Below are positions 44,805 to 55,923 of a stretch of 64,000 nt of DNA, in pieces. The notes below the pieces were generated by a model, which saw only the letters and a program-made list of their open reading frames with translations, had not been told where the DNA came from and did not search any database. Location of the stretch: the NCBI GenBank assembly GCA_964450955.1, contig CAYVFI010000005.1:1-64000 (forward strand). The letters run 5' to 3'. Numbering within the stretch: position 1 is the stretch's first letter; every line of letters begins with the position of its first letter. Position numbers and translations under genes: made by a program. The DNA comes from CAYNWT01 sp964450955 (GTDB lineage Bacteria; Planctomycetota; Planctomycetia; Planctomycetales; Planctomycetaceae).

Positions 44805-45467
44805 ATGAACTGTTTCGCGCACGCTATTTGTTTTCTTGACCAGGGATGGTTTGCCATTGGAACCGGCTTGCCGGATTGGCTTGGCATGGCTGATCGTTCG
44901 GTTCGGCTACGACCGAAACACATCGATCCGGTTATTGAATCCGGCGAGCCCGACGATGTGGCGCTGTGCCGCGGCATTGAACAGCATTGGCATGACGACG
45001 ACTGGTTTCACGTGACACCGGCTTTTCATGATGTGTCAGCGAAGATTGGGAAGTTGTTTCGAGCCAGCTTTGACGCGGGCGACAATTTTCGGTCGGGGTT
45101 CCTGGGTCACATCGCCATGGAGTTGTTGGTCGATGGGGTTTTGACTGAGAAGAACCCGGGACTACTGGACCGCTACTACGAATTGGTTGATTCGATTGAC
45201 GGCAAGCAACTGCAGGACAAAGTGAATTCGCTTGGGGCCAGGCAGACGGAGGCGTTGGTTCCGTTTTTAGACCGTTATCGCAGCGAACAGTTCATGCGCG
45301 ACTATGTGGACGATGCGAAGCTGCTGTATCGCTTGAATCGTGTCCTTGTGCGCGTTCGATTGCCTGAACTGCCTGACGGTGCGGTTCGTGTGATTACGGA
45401 GAGCCGTAAGTTGGTTCGCGATGAGTTGCCAGCGTTGGTCAGTGAGGAAATTCTGGCGGCGGTATGA
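44805..45467 (+). CDS. AcpH-like (ACP phosphodiesterase-type) helical protein
   Basis: From the ATG at 44805 the protein is 220 aa. The start MNCFAHAICFLDQ plus GTGLPDWLG, and the later GFLGHIAMELLVDG with His/Asp residues, resembles the acyl carrier protein phosphodiesterase (AcpH/DUF479) all-helical metal-dependent family. Similarity is modest by eye. The frame is open upstream to 44655 but there it encodes no family sequence. No acp gene is nearby. Confidence 0.6.
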   Translation: MNCFAHAICFLDQGWFAIGTGLPDWLGMADRSVRLRPKHIDPVIESGEPDDVALCRGIEQHWHDDDWFHVTPAFHDVSAKIGKLFRASFDAGDNFRSGFLGHIAMELLVDGVLTEKNPGLLDRYYELVDSIDGKQLQDKVNSLGARQTEALVPFLDRYRSEQFMRDYVDDAKLLYRLNRVLVRVRLPELPDGAVRVITESRKLVRDELPALVSEEILAAV

Positions 45468-45477
45468 GCGAACCCTG

Positions 45478-45933
45478 CTAGCGACCTCGTCCGAACCAGA
45501 AGCCGAACAAGGTGCTGACACCGATCATGATGAGGTCCATCTTGTTGACATCCGCGATGTTCTGAAGGAAGAAGCTTAGGCTCCTGTCCGCGCGGAACGG
45601 GAGGAAATGCCACTCCAGAAACAGGCTGAAAACCAACGCGATGACGGCGGCGAGAACTCCGATTGGCAGAGACCTCACGCCCGAGAGATATCCACAGCCA
45701 AGGCCGACCAGTGCGCCGGGGGCGACCATCATGTACAGGCCGTTGCCTAACGCGAAATCAAACACGAAGTAACCGAGAACCGCGCCGAGGAGGGAACCGG
45801 CGAGACCCTTGGCGAAGGCGACCGCGGTGCCCTGAGCATTCGCTGGCTGGTGGGCGTCGTTGAATAAATTCAATGGGTCTGGGCTTGAGATAGCCAGGCT
45901 CCTCCGGGGGCTCAGTTCCACGCGACTATACAC
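45478..45933 (-). CDS. Small polytopic membrane protein
   Basis: The 151-aa protein has four hydrophobic segments (LAGSLLGAVLGYFVFDFAL; GLYMMVAPGALVGLGCGYL; IGVLAAVIALVFSLFLEW; DLIMIGVSTLFGFWFG). GTG is the apparent start and a shorter start is possible. It resembles generic planctomycete membrane proteins without a named domain. Convergent with the AcpH-like gene, 10 nt apart. Confidence 0.6.
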   Translation of the reverse strand: MYSRVELSPRRSLAISSPDPLNLFNDAHQPANAQGTAVAFAKGLAGSLLGAVLGYFVFDFALGNGLYMMVAPGALVGLGCGYLSGVRSLPIGVLAAVIALVFSLFLEWHFLPFRADRSLSFFLQNIADVNKMDLIMIGVSTLFGFWFGRGR

Positions 45934-46072
45934 GGTTGGACATCGTTCCGTGAAATCTGACGGCGGTTTCTGTTGCTGCGGGGCCAGGGACTTGCATTGA
46001 ACCGCTGAAAACTCACCCCATCATCACATTCTGGAACCTAAGTTTAAGCGTCGTAATTGAGGGGAGAATCGC

Positions 46073-46339
46073 ATGGGTGGACCAGTTGCTAAAGTCGGAT
46101 CTGTGATCGTGTTTGGAGCGATTTTGATCGTCCACGCCGCGAGTCCCGAAGTCTTGTATTCACTGACTCCAGGCATGCGTCCGTCAGCGCTTGTGCTGTT
46201 TGAAGATCTGCTGAACCTGTTTCTCGTCAGTCCACTTGGTCGGGGGCCGGCGGTGTTTGTGTTGGTCCTGCTAACCGCTTTGGGTTGCTTTCAGGCGTAC
46301 CGCCGCCACTACAGAGAGGCGCAGCAAACCGCTGCATGA
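46073..46339 (+). CDS. Small membrane protein
   Basis: The 88-aa protein has two hydrophobic segments (VGSVIVFGAILIVHAA and GPAVFVLVLLTALGCF). AGGGGAGA precedes the ATG. No family recognised. It converges on the helicase gene. Confidence 0.6.
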   Translation: MGGPVAKVGSVIVFGAILIVHAASPEVLYSLTPGMRPSALVLFEDLLNLFLVSPLGRGPAVFVLVLLTALGCFQAYRRHYREAQQTAA

Positions 46340-46368
46340 CCGACCCTGGGAATGCCCGCGAGAGGTGG

Positions 46369-48342
<1,974 letters not shown>

Positions 48343-48540
48343 CAGTCGGGCACAGCAAAGTTCAGAAATGAATTGGGGGGAAGAGCATATGTAGTTGGAA
48401 CGCGGAAGTCGAACCGGTCGTGGCGTGAGTGCAAAACCCTGTGTCTGTGTGCGTCGAACCGGTTTGATGGACGAGGTTTGGGTGCACTTTGGGTTCAGGA
48501 AGTGCTACGCTTTGCCACCCATGTGAATAGAGGAGTTTCC

Positions 48541-48777
48541 ATGAACTGTTGCATTCCTGCCGCACTCGGATCGTTAGTTTCGTTGACGCCTGGTCCGTTG
48601 GCTCACGCCGGACACGGTCACGATGGCGGCAACAGCGGATTGGTGCATTACTTGACGGAGCCGACACACGCGATTGTTGCGGTTGTGTCGTTGGCGGTTG
48701 TGAGTGTGATGGCCGGTCTGACAATTCGCGTGGTTCGTAAGCGTCGGGATACCAGGCGGGCCGTGCGTGTGAAGTAG
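48541..48777 (+). CDS. Small His-rich exported or membrane protein
   Basis: The 78-aa protein has an N-terminal hydrophobic leader, a HAGHGHDGG motif that could bind metal, a membrane helix (AIVAVVSLAVVSVMAGLTI) and a basic tail. GAGGAG precedes the ATG. Similar short His-motif proteins occur beside metal-handling genes, but none is next to it here, so the role is unknown. Confidence 0.62.
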   Translation: MNCCIPAALGSLVSLTPGPLAHAGHGHDGGNSGLVHYLTEPTHAIVAVVSLAVVSVMAGLTIRVVRKRRDTRRAVRVK

Positions 48778-48859
48778 GGGTGATGCTGGCCGTTTGATTC
48801 GACGGTCGCTTCTTGCTTGCGCGTGCGACAACGGCGGCGATATGCAGTTTTGTTGCGCG

Positions 48860-48924
48860 GTCCCCTCTCTCGCGGCTGAGACCGAGACCGCGACCTCTCC
48901 CGCAAGCGGGCGAGGTGGCAGGTT
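48860..48924. repeat. Dispersed palindromic repeat family A, copy 4
   Basis: TCCCCTCTCTCGCGGCTGAG, ACCGCGACCTCTCCCGCAAG and GCGGGCGAGGTGGCAGG, the same order as at 3950-4012 and 39475-39523. It lies between two convergent genes. Confidence 0.8.
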
Positions 48925-48984
48925 CTCTGTTCGACGCGCGAGTGTGCGACGAGCTGAATTAGGGGCTCGGTCGGTGCGTTTGTG

Positions 48985-49926
48985 CTACGCGTTTTTTGCT
49001 TTGAACCACTCGGCTGTCTTTGCGATGCCGTCGGTTAGTTTGACGGTTCCGCCGAGGGCTTTTTCGATATCGCAGGGGTCCAGGACTGAACGTTCGACGT
49101 CGCCGGGGCGGATTGGCGTGTAGGTTTTTTCTACGTCGGTTCCGAGTGCGGTTCCGATTGCGTCGGCCAGTGTCAATGTGTCGGTTTCGTCGCCAGTGCA
49201 GATGTTGATGACCGGCTGCGTGATTTTGTTTTCCATTGAAGCCACGTTGGCTCCAGCGACGTCATCGATGTAGACGTAGTCGCGAACGCAGCCGGGATCG
49301 CCTTTTTCTTTGCGAGCGTTAATCTGTATGCCTTCGCCAGCGATGTATCGGTTCATGAAAATGGCGACGACTCCAGCTTCGCCGTGTGGATCCTGGCGCG
49401 GGCCGTAGACGTTGGCGTACCGGAGAACTCGGTAGTCCAAACCGTGGGCTTGCTTGAAGCACTCGAGGTATTTTTCTGTGGCAAACTTGCTGGCCGCGTA
49501 GGGGCTCATGGGATTCGGTGGTGTGTCGAGTCCGGCTTTGGTTCCGTCCGGAACTTCGCCGTAGATGGCTCCACCAGTGCTGGCGAACATGATCCGTTCG
49601 ACACCGTTTTTGACAGCGGATGTCATGAGGTTAATGGAGCCAAGAATGTTGACTTCGGCGTCCATCTGCGGTTCGCGAACGCTGACAGCAACGCTGGCCT
49701 GGGCTGCCTGGTGGCTGATGTAGTTTGGCTTGAAATCAGACATCAGTTTTTCGACGGCGTCTGCATCTCGGATGTCGATTTCTTCGAACCGCGCGTCGGC
49801 GGGAACGTTCGCACGGTTCCCGGAACTCAGGTTATCGATGATCGCGACTTCCCAGCCTTTTGCCAAACATTGGTCCGCAATGTGGCTGCCAATAAAACCC
49901 GCTCCGCCCGTGATCAGAATACGCAT
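48985..49926 (-). CDS. NAD-dependent nucleotide-sugar epimerase (GalE-like)
   Basis: The 313-aa extended short-chain dehydrogenase has an N-terminal Rossmann motif TGGAGFIGSH (6-15), the YAASK catalytic Tyr/Lys signature, and NVYGPRQDP and GVVAIFMNRYI, as in UDP-glucose 4-epimerases. The substrate cannot be settled; UDP-GlcNAc or UDP-glucose 4-epimerase is most likely. No adjacent sugar cluster except the membrane transferase-like gene that is divergent to it. Confidence 0.92.
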   Translation of the reverse strand: MRILITGGAGFIGSHIADQCLAKGWEVAIIDNLSSGNRANVPADARFEEIDIRDADAVEKLMSDFKPNYISHQAAQASVAVSVREPQMDAEVNILGSINLMTSAVKNGVERIMFASTGGAIYGEVPDGTKAGLDTPPNPMSPYAASKFATEKYLECFKQAHGLDYRVLRYANVYGPRQDPHGEAGVVAIFMNRYIAGEGIQINARKEKGDPGCVRDYVYIDDVAGANVASMENKITQPVINICTGDETDTLTLADAIGTALGTDVEKTYTPIRPGDVERSVLDPCDIEKALGGTVKLTDGIAKTAEWFKAKNA

Positions 49927-50212
49927 GAAAACCTCGGTTGTTTATTTCGCTGGCCCAACGTGAGGAACTTATGTCGGCAGCGGTCAGTCGGCAACCTGGA
50001 TGCCTGAATCTGGTGCAGATCGTGTGAAGTTGTTCGCGTTTGAAGCTGACCTAAAGTGAATAATCGGCGTGACCGGCGCGTTGGTGGTTGGTTCGGTCGG
50101 TAGGTGGTAACGGGGCGAGGAGAAATGGGTTTGGAGAAGGTTGGCGAGCTACCTATTCGGTGTCGCATCGCGCGCGGTGGTGTTTTTCCCCTTTGTACCG
50201 GCCGTATTTTCC

Positions 50213-52105
50213 ATGTCAGTGGCTGATCCACAATCAGATCTCGAACCGCGGAAGCGGTGTGTCCGAACTTCGGTCTTTTTGATCGTGTTGTTTGTTGTCA
50301 CGGCTGGTGTTTGTGGGTTCTGTGCCTACCAGCGGGCGTTTTGTACGTTTGCTGAGTACGACGACGAGGGCTATGTGATGCTGTCGTTGAAGCAGCACCT
50401 TCAGGGCGGCGTCTTGTACGACGACGTGTTCACTCAGTATGGCCCGGCGTGGTATGTGTGCCAGGCGGTCGTGCATGGTTTTGGGCAGTTGCCTGTGACG
50501 CACGATGTCACTCGGTTTAAAACCATCGCCGTGTGGTTGTTAAGTGCCCTGCTGGCGGCGATTGCTGTGGGCAGAATATCCGGTTGTCGATACACGGCGT
50601 TCGCGACCTTCGCGTTGGCGTTTTTGCATCTTGACCGGCTGACGCTTGAGCCGGGGCATCCGCAGGAGCTTTGTTTGTTGGCGGTTGTTGCTGTGTTGGC
50701 GATGGCGACGTCGTCCGGCATATTTTTGAAACGTGGGTTGTTGTTGCTGGGGCTGATTGTCGGCGCGGCGGTTATGACGAAGTTGAATGTTGGGCTGCTG
50801 TTGGTCGCTTCAATTACATTGGCGTTGGCGCTGGTGTGTGAGGACGATCGGTGGAGATCGGCGCTTGGTCTGGCTGCGATTGCCTTGATTGTTTCAGGTG
50901 CCGTGTTGGTGACGCGAGCGACTGTGTTTGAAGAACGCGGGTTACGGCTGCCAACGTTGGTTGTGTTTTCAATGTTATCTGTGTTTTGGTTTGCTTATCG
51001 ATTGGATGTTCCGCGACTGTGTCGGTTTCGAACGCAGGCTGCGTTTCACGTGGCGTGGCTGGCTGCTGCGACTGGTTTTGTGTTGTTGGTCGTTTCGCAG
51101 GGAACCACTTTTGATGCGTTGTTGAATGGGTTGGTGTTGCAGCACCTCGGGTTTGCGGAGCGGTTCTACATGGCGGCTCCGGTGTTTGGTTTTGCTGGTC
51201 CGTTGGCCGTGATGGCGTTTGTTGCGTGTGCCTGGTTGGGGCATTCGGGGCGTGTGTTGGTGCTGGTTCGATATGTGCGGCTTTGTATTTTGGCATTGCT
51301 GATAGGCGTTGCGCTAAAGCACTTTGTTGATTCAGGGACGCCGCTGGAACACGGACTTGATGATCGCGGACAAGCGGGATTGATGATGAGCCTGGTGGCT
51401 CCGTTTGTCTGGTTGGTACTGCTGCGAAATCCGGGCGAGGAATGGTCGCGGTCGCAGTGGTTCGGACGCATTATGTTGGCGTGCGTGGGTGGGCTGCAGC
51501 CGTTGATCGCGTATCCGACTCCAGGAACACAGATGGCGGTCGGTTCGTTGCCGTTACTGATGATTGCGTTACTGAGCGTGCGAGACTTTTTGGTTCATGA
51601 GGTGGCGACGAAGCCGCGGAGTATTGTGTTCGCGACGAAGCTACGAGTCGCGATGGTGGTGTGTTCTGGAATGCTACTGTGTGTGTCTGCGTGGCACGCG
51701 AACGCGTATATGTCCCGAATGACACCGCTGAATCTGGCGGGTGCGTCTCGCCTGAGTTTGCCGCCGAGGCAGGTTGAGGAACTGCATGAACTTGTCGCGA
51801 CAATCCAGGATAGCGGAGAGACGTTTGTAAGTTTGCACAACGGGTACAATAGCCTGTACTTGCTTGCCGATGTCGAACCACCGACGGGGTTGAACGCGAC
51901 ATTTTGGCCGTGGATGCTGTCTGACGTGCAGCAAAACCGCGTGGTCAGGGCTTTGCGCGAGAAGCAACGGGTTTGTTGTATTGAGAAGGTGATTGGCGAA
52001 CGCAACGAACCGCCGTCGACGCCGCTGGGTCGATTCCTGAGTCAGGGTTTTAAGACTCAGGCGACGATTGGTATCTGGCGAGTGATGAGCAACGGCAGTC
52101 GTTGA
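50213..52105 (+). CDS. Polytopic membrane protein, possible glycosyltransferase
   Basis: From the ATG at 50213 the protein is 630 aa with ~12 hydrophobic helices. The N-terminal loop FAEYDDEGYVMLSLKQHL after helix 1 resembles the acidic catalytic loop of GT-C enzymes. The C-terminal ~130 residues are soluble. Close in layout to the proteins at 26190 and 36298. A TTG at 50141 would add 24 residues but has only a purine-rich stretch adjacent. Divergent from the epimerase gene, so they may share a promoter region and pathway (inference). Confidence 0.7.
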   Translation: MSVADPQSDLEPRKRCVRTSVFLIVLFVVTAGVCGFCAYQRAFCTFAEYDDEGYVMLSLKQHLQGGVLYDDVFTQYGPAWYVCQAVVHGFGQLPVTHDVTRFKTIAVWLLSALLAAIAVGRISGCRYTAFATFALAFLHLDRLTLEPGHPQELCLLAVVAVLAMATSSGIFLKRGLLLLGLIVGAAVMTKLNVGLLLVASITLALALVCEDDRWRSALGLAAIALIVSGAVLVTRATVFEERGLRLPTLVVFSMLSVFWFAYRLDVPRLCRFRTQAAFHVAWLAAATGFVLLVVSQGTTFDALLNGLVLQHLGFAERFYMAAPVFGFAGPLAVMAFVACAWLGHSGRVLVLVRYVRLCILALLIGVALKHFVDSGTPLEHGLDDRGQAGLMMSLVAPFVWLVLLRNPGEEWSRSQWFGRIMLACVGGLQPLIAYPTPGTQMAVGSLPLLMIALLSVRDFLVHEVATKPRSIVFATKLRVAMVVCSGMLLCVSAWHANAYMSRMTPLNLAGASRLSLPPRQVEELHELVATIQDSGETFVSLHNGYNSLYLLADVEPPTGLNATFWPWMLSDVQQNRVVRALREKQRVCCIEKVIGERNEPPSTPLGRFLSQGFKTQATIGIWRVMSNGSR

Positions 52106-52205
52106 CGCTTGATTAGAGTGAGGAACCAGTGGAACCATTGGAGGTTCAGTCTACTCAATCCGACCACGGATGTGATTGGAATCAACAACCATTCCGGCGG
52201 CGTTG

Positions 52206-53492
52206 CTAAGCGTCGATGTCGTCGCAGGGGTTGCTGTTATCGTCAGAGGCTGGTTGCGCCTTCTTCATGACGAAGATGACTTTGACTGACTCAGGTGCTG
52301 CTGGCGTATCGTTGCCGGCCACCGATTCCATTAGCCTGGTCCTTTTGTCGGCCACGTCGTTTTTGTTTGGAGCAGCCGACCTTCTCGCGATGGAAGCCGA
52401 AGCGGGTTCTGCCCCGCCGCCACCAAAGCCACTGCCTCCAGCACCGCCTGGGAAGCCAGCGCCACTGTTGTTGGCAGCGTTTTTAGGGCGTTTGAGATCT
52501 GCAAGTTCGCTGTCTGCAGTCTGCGATTCAATACGTGGCGGCTTTGGAACGAGTTGTGTTTTCCGGCCGCCACGGGCACGCACATCGGCTTTCGGCGCGG
52601 CGGGCTGGCGTGGGTTACCGGCGATGAGTTGTGCGTTCCTGCCTTTTGGTGCCGGGTTGATAGCCCCCTTTTCGTACAGCGATTCGGCAAGCAAAAGTTT
52701 TTGTCGCAAACTTGCCGGGTCGGTATCGCGCGTCAGGGACAGGCTGTCGGTTCCCGCCAGCGCTTCGACTTTGGTAAGCATGGACGAGACGTCAGTGGCG
52801 TCAACTTCGACCACGATCGCCTGCAATCCGGCTGCGTCGAGTGCTTTGTCTTTGCTTCGGCGGTGTTCCAGCATTTCGGCTGTAAAAAGTGTTTGCAGTA
52901 GTACCGCCACATCCGTTTCGCGACTGTCGATTTCGATTACGGATGTGTCGTTGGCTGCGATCTGTTTGGTCATCGCGTGCGGGCTGGATTTCATCGTCCT
53001 TGCAGACGGTGGTGGTCCCATTTGTGCGACGGACTCACGCGCGCCAGCTTGTTCTGTCAAAGTTGCCGGGGCGGAGTCTGTTGCGACTGCGGCTGTAACA
53101 GCACGTGATTTGGAAGCCGGCGTCATTGCCATTTCGTTGGCTGATTCGGGTTCGCCCGAACCAACAAACTGGAACATGAGGAACAAAGCTGCCGCAGCTG
53201 TTAGCGCGGCTGCGACGCCGGGCCATCGTTTTGATTTCGCGGCTGGTGGAGCTGTTGTTGTGGTCGCCGCTGGAGCGATGAGGATTTGCGACATTACTTT
53301 CCGGGCGAGGTCACCGGGGGCTTGCTGGGTAGGCACAGCCGTAATGAGCGCAGAGAGTTGTTTGAACTCAGCAAGTTCAGAACCAAGCTGTTCTGATTCG
53401 CGAATCTGTTTTTCAAGTCGCGACTGCTGGTCGGGGGGCAATTCCCCGTCGTGCATCGCCGACAGTAGCTCGTTGTCGAAATTCTGGCTCAT
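52206..53492 (-). CDS. Anti-sigma factor-like membrane protein
   Basis: The 428-aa protein has an N-terminal anti-sigma-type helical region (LLSAMHDGELPPDQQSRLEK) without the HxxxCxxC zinc motif, a single membrane helix (VAAALTAAAALFLMFQFVG), and a long extracytoplasmic Ser/Ala/Gly-rich and partly repetitive domain. No ECF sigma gene is adjacent. The opposite strand also has a long frame across this stretch, but the anti-sigma-like N-terminus supports this one. Confidence 0.7.
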   Translation of the reverse strand: MSQNFDNELLSAMHDGELPPDQQSRLEKQIRESEQLGSELAEFKQLSALITAVPTQQAPGDLARKVMSQILIAPAATTTTAPPAAKSKRWPGVAAALTAAAALFLMFQFVGSGEPESANEMAMTPASKSRAVTAAVATDSAPATLTEQAGARESVAQMGPPPSARTMKSSPHAMTKQIAANDTSVIEIDSRETDVAVLLQTLFTAEMLEHRRSKDKALDAAGLQAIVVEVDATDVSSMLTKVEALAGTDSLSLTRDTDPASLRQKLLLAESLYEKGAINPAPKGRNAQLIAGNPRQPAAPKADVRARGGRKTQLVPKPPRIESQTADSELADLKRPKNAANNSGAGFPGGAGGSGFGGGGAEPASASIARRSAAPNKNDVADKRTRLMESVAGNDTPAAPESVKVIFVMKKAQPASDDNSNPCDDIDA

Positions 53493-53688
53493 CTACTCTT
53501 ATCTTATCGGTGCCCGCCGGCCCGCGCGCAGCGTCATTGTGGTGGTTAGACGGTTGGATTTGTCAGGAGTTCCCGAAACTTAGCAGAAAGTGCGTGGTGC
53601 ACGTAACCTATTATCAGGAAGCATGTTAGGGGGGATTGGGTGTCTGGTGTTGGATGGAGTGAGGTGGTTTTTTGACGTCTGAACCGGC

Positions 53689-54609
53689 CTAACGTTCCGT
53701 CTTCTCTGTCGAACCCAGAACTGCGGCCGATTTGTGGTTCTGGTTGCCTAGTCTCGCGTCCAGCCATTTGGGATCGACGAATCGCCGCATAACCCAGCGG
53801 ATGCGATCGATTGTGGCGGATGCGATTTCCGGGTTCGAATCGGTTGCCGACGGTTCGAAGCCGGTGAGTTGGAGCGTGATTGGCCATTTTTCTCGAGCGG
53901 AGAATTGGTTCATACGATCCATCACCCGTTTGGCCCAAACAATGCCGAATAGCTGCTGGAAGTCGTCCCACACGATATTTAATCGTGTCAAAGTGTCATG
54001 GGGATTGTTGTTGGCAGGTTTTTCCCGAGCGGCAGGCATGCGTGCGATGAGAAGTAGGCTGGCGCACGAGAAAATGACGCTGGCGGTGTGAATCATGAGA
54101 TCGACATCGGGGCTGCGGCGGGTATCGGCTTGCACAAGACTGCTTAGAATGCAGCCAATTCCGGCGGCAATCAGCACGACTGGCAGGGTGAACCGTGTTC
54201 CGAAGTAGTTGCCGAGCCCCATGATGAGCACCAGTCCGCAGCCCAGCATGACGGGCACTGGAAGTTCGAACGCGTCGGATAAAGAACCGGTAAATGCCTG
54301 CGACACGGATGGCCACTGCATCACGACCAGCATGGGTAGCACAACAAAACCGCTCCACGCTCCAACGCCGGGACGGCGTGCACCCAGGACCGCGATGGCG
54401 GGTGCGAGCAGGCAGATGACCGCGGCGTAGGCTAAATGGTCGAGCATTCCCGAACTGTTTGCGGAGGCGAAGACCGCTGTGGACCAAATAAGGATTGCGA
54501 AGACGGCCCAAAACCACGCGGTTATCAGACTGGTGCTACGAACTGCGTGGCGTGAGCGGAAGCAGGCATAGATTTGAAGTGGTAGTCCGATTACGGCCAG
54601 CCAGTACAC
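53689..54609 (-). CDS. Polytopic membrane protein
   Basis: The 306-aa protein has six or seven hydrophobic segments in the first ~200 residues and a soluble C-terminal region (WDDFQQLFGIVWAKRVMDR...). The GTG start has AAGGAA ~9 nt upstream. The C-terminal part (RLNIVWDDFQQLFG) is typical of a planctomycete protein family whose role I do not know. Confidence 0.68.
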   Translation of the reverse strand: MYWLAVIGLPLQIYACFRSRHAVRSTSLITAWFWAVFAILIWSTAVFASANSSGMLDHLAYAAVICLLAPAIAVLGARRPGVGAWSGFVVLPMLVVMQWPSVSQAFTGSLSDAFELPVPVMLGCGLVLIMGLGNYFGTRFTLPVVLIAAGIGCILSSLVQADTRRSPDVDLMIHTASVIFSCASLLLIARMPAAREKPANNNPHDTLTRLNIVWDDFQQLFGIVWAKRVMDRMNQFSAREKWPITLQLTGFEPSATDSNPEIASATIDRIRWVMRRFVDPKWLDARLGNQNHKSAAVLGSTEKTER

Positions 54610-54881
54610 GTTGTTGGTTCCTTCTGCGGCGGTTGTGGGTGTGGTTGTTTGGGGCCGATGGTTCCCAGATCTCTCGTCACAACCGGTAGATTCGGTCTAA
54701 CGTTTCGGTTGACCCGCAAATATAGCCACGCCTTACTCATTTCGCTTGTCTGCCCGGCAAACGTAGGACGAAGAGACATCCGGTGTTACCCAATTTCTCT
54801 GGGCTTCCCAGATGTGCATCTGTGATGACGTCAAGAATTAGAAGCCCTCACGTTGTTCGAGTCAGATCAAGGAGATTTGAA

Positions 54882-55511
54882 ATGAAGTGGATTAGCCTTA
54901 CGGCCGCAATGTTGGCTTTCTCAGTCGGCAATGCTGAAGCTGGTTTGTTTGATTGTGCCCCAAGCTGTGCAGCTCCTGCTGCTGTTTGTGGTGGCGGTGT
55001 TGCTCCTTCTTGCTGTGCACCAGCTGGAGCTGTTTGTGGTGGTGGTGCTGCTGTTTGCGGTGGTGGCTGCAACGTAGCTCCTTCTTGCTGTGCTCCTGCA
55101 GCTCCTGTTTGTGGCAACGCTTGCGGCGGAAACGCTTGCGGTGGTGCTGTTGCTGCTCCTAGCTGTGCAGCTCCTGCTGTCATCATGGACGGATGCGGAT
55201 CTAGCTGTGGTTCATCTTGCGGATCTAGCTGTGGATCAGCTTGCGGTTCTTCTTGCGGCGGTGGATGCCTTGGTGGCGGACGTCGACGTGGATTCCGTAT
55301 GCCACGATTCCGTATGCCACGACTTCGCATGCCTCGACTTCGCGGTCGACGTGGCGGTCGCGGATGCGGCTTCGGTGGTGGTTCATCTTGCGGTGGCGGA
55401 TGTGGTGTTGCTGCTAGCCCATGTGGCGGCGGATGCGGTGCAATCTCTGTTGCTCCATCATGTGCAGCTCCTTCTTTCGTCGCTCCTTCTTGTGCTGCTC
55501 CTTGCATGTAA
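54882..55511 (+). CDS. Cysteine-rich exported protein sharing a tail with the YTV protein
   Basis: The 209-aa protein has a signal peptide ending VGNAEA and then almost nothing but Cys-Gly-Ala-Ser words: repeated AVCGGG, APSCCAPA, (GSSC)n runs, a basic block (RRGFRMPRFRMPRLRMPR) and the ending CAAPSFVAPSCAAPCM. The closing APSCA..SCAAP motif matches the C-terminus of the YTV protein at 16238. Expected to be heavily disulphide-linked in the envelope. AAGGAG lies 8 nt before the ATG. A hairpin at 55567-55587 follows. Confidence 0.85.
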   Translation: MKWISLTAAMLAFSVGNAEAGLFDCAPSCAAPAAVCGGGVAPSCCAPAGAVCGGGAAVCGGGCNVAPSCCAPAAPVCGNACGGNACGGAVAAPSCAAPAVIMDGCGSSCGSSCGSSCGSACGSSCGGGCLGGGRRRGFRMPRFRMPRLRMPRLRGRRGGRGCGFGGGSSCGGGCGVAASPCGGGCGAISVAPSCAAPSFVAPSCAAPCM

Positions 55512-55566
55512 GCAATGGGTAGAGCTGGAAGACCAGCTGATGACTCTTTGGTCTGACTGTCAGTGG

Positions 55567-55587
55567 CGAGGACTTAGTTTGTCCTCG
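55567..55587 (+). terminator. Terminator-like hairpin after the Cys-rich gene
   Basis: 7-bp stem CGAGGAC/GTCCTCG with a 7-nt loop; no T-run follows, so intrinsic termination is uncertain. Confidence 0.4.
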
Positions 55588-55781
55588 TCCTGACTGACCG
55601 AAAGATTCAAAGGCTCCTTCCGCCCTGACTGGTAGGAAATGTGAGGCTTACTGCACACCCAGTGTTGAGGCCCGCGGAGATGACGGTACCACCGTTGTTC
55701 TCATGGCAACCAGAATGGAGTGGAACTAAGAGACCAACGAAAAGGCGGTGTTTCCTTTGGGGAGCACCGCCTGTCTCTATT

Positions 55782-55845
55782 GGGGTTGAAGGGTTGAAGG
55801 GTTGAAGGGTTGAAGGGTGAAGGGTGAAGGGGTGAAGGGGTGAAT
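55782..55845 (+). repeat. GTTGAAGG/GGTGAAGG tandem repeat, copy 2
   Basis: About seven 8-bp units of GGGTTGAA changing to GGGTGAAG, the same pattern as 44379-44468. It lies ~80 bp before the ABC transporter ATPase gene. Confidence 0.85.
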
Positions 55846-55923
55846 TTGGCTGGATTCTTTGAACCTTCGGTTGGTGGGCTGCGTTAACAAGCAAGTGACA
55901 ATTTGCTTTGACGGAGTACCTGG

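Larger units (their letters stand above)
55512..55923. other. Intergenic region with terminator-like hairpins and tandem repeat
   Basis: It contains the hairpin CGAGGAC/GTCCTCG (55567-55587), a second stem AGGCGGTG/CACCGCCT (55743-55750 with 55765-55772), and the GGGTTGAA tandem array (55782-55845). No gene. Confidence 0.6.

Noticed and set aside
44361..44822. N-terminal extension of the TatD-like protein
   Set aside because: It is Pro/Ser/Gln sequence generated by the tandem repeat; the classical start MPLEFIDTHCHLD is at 44360.
52216..53583. Long 455-residue frame on the plus strand opposite the anti-sigma-like gene
   Set aside because: It is Ser/Ala-rich and complementary to a gene with a recognisable anti-sigma-like N-terminus; no domain or ribosome binding site supports it.
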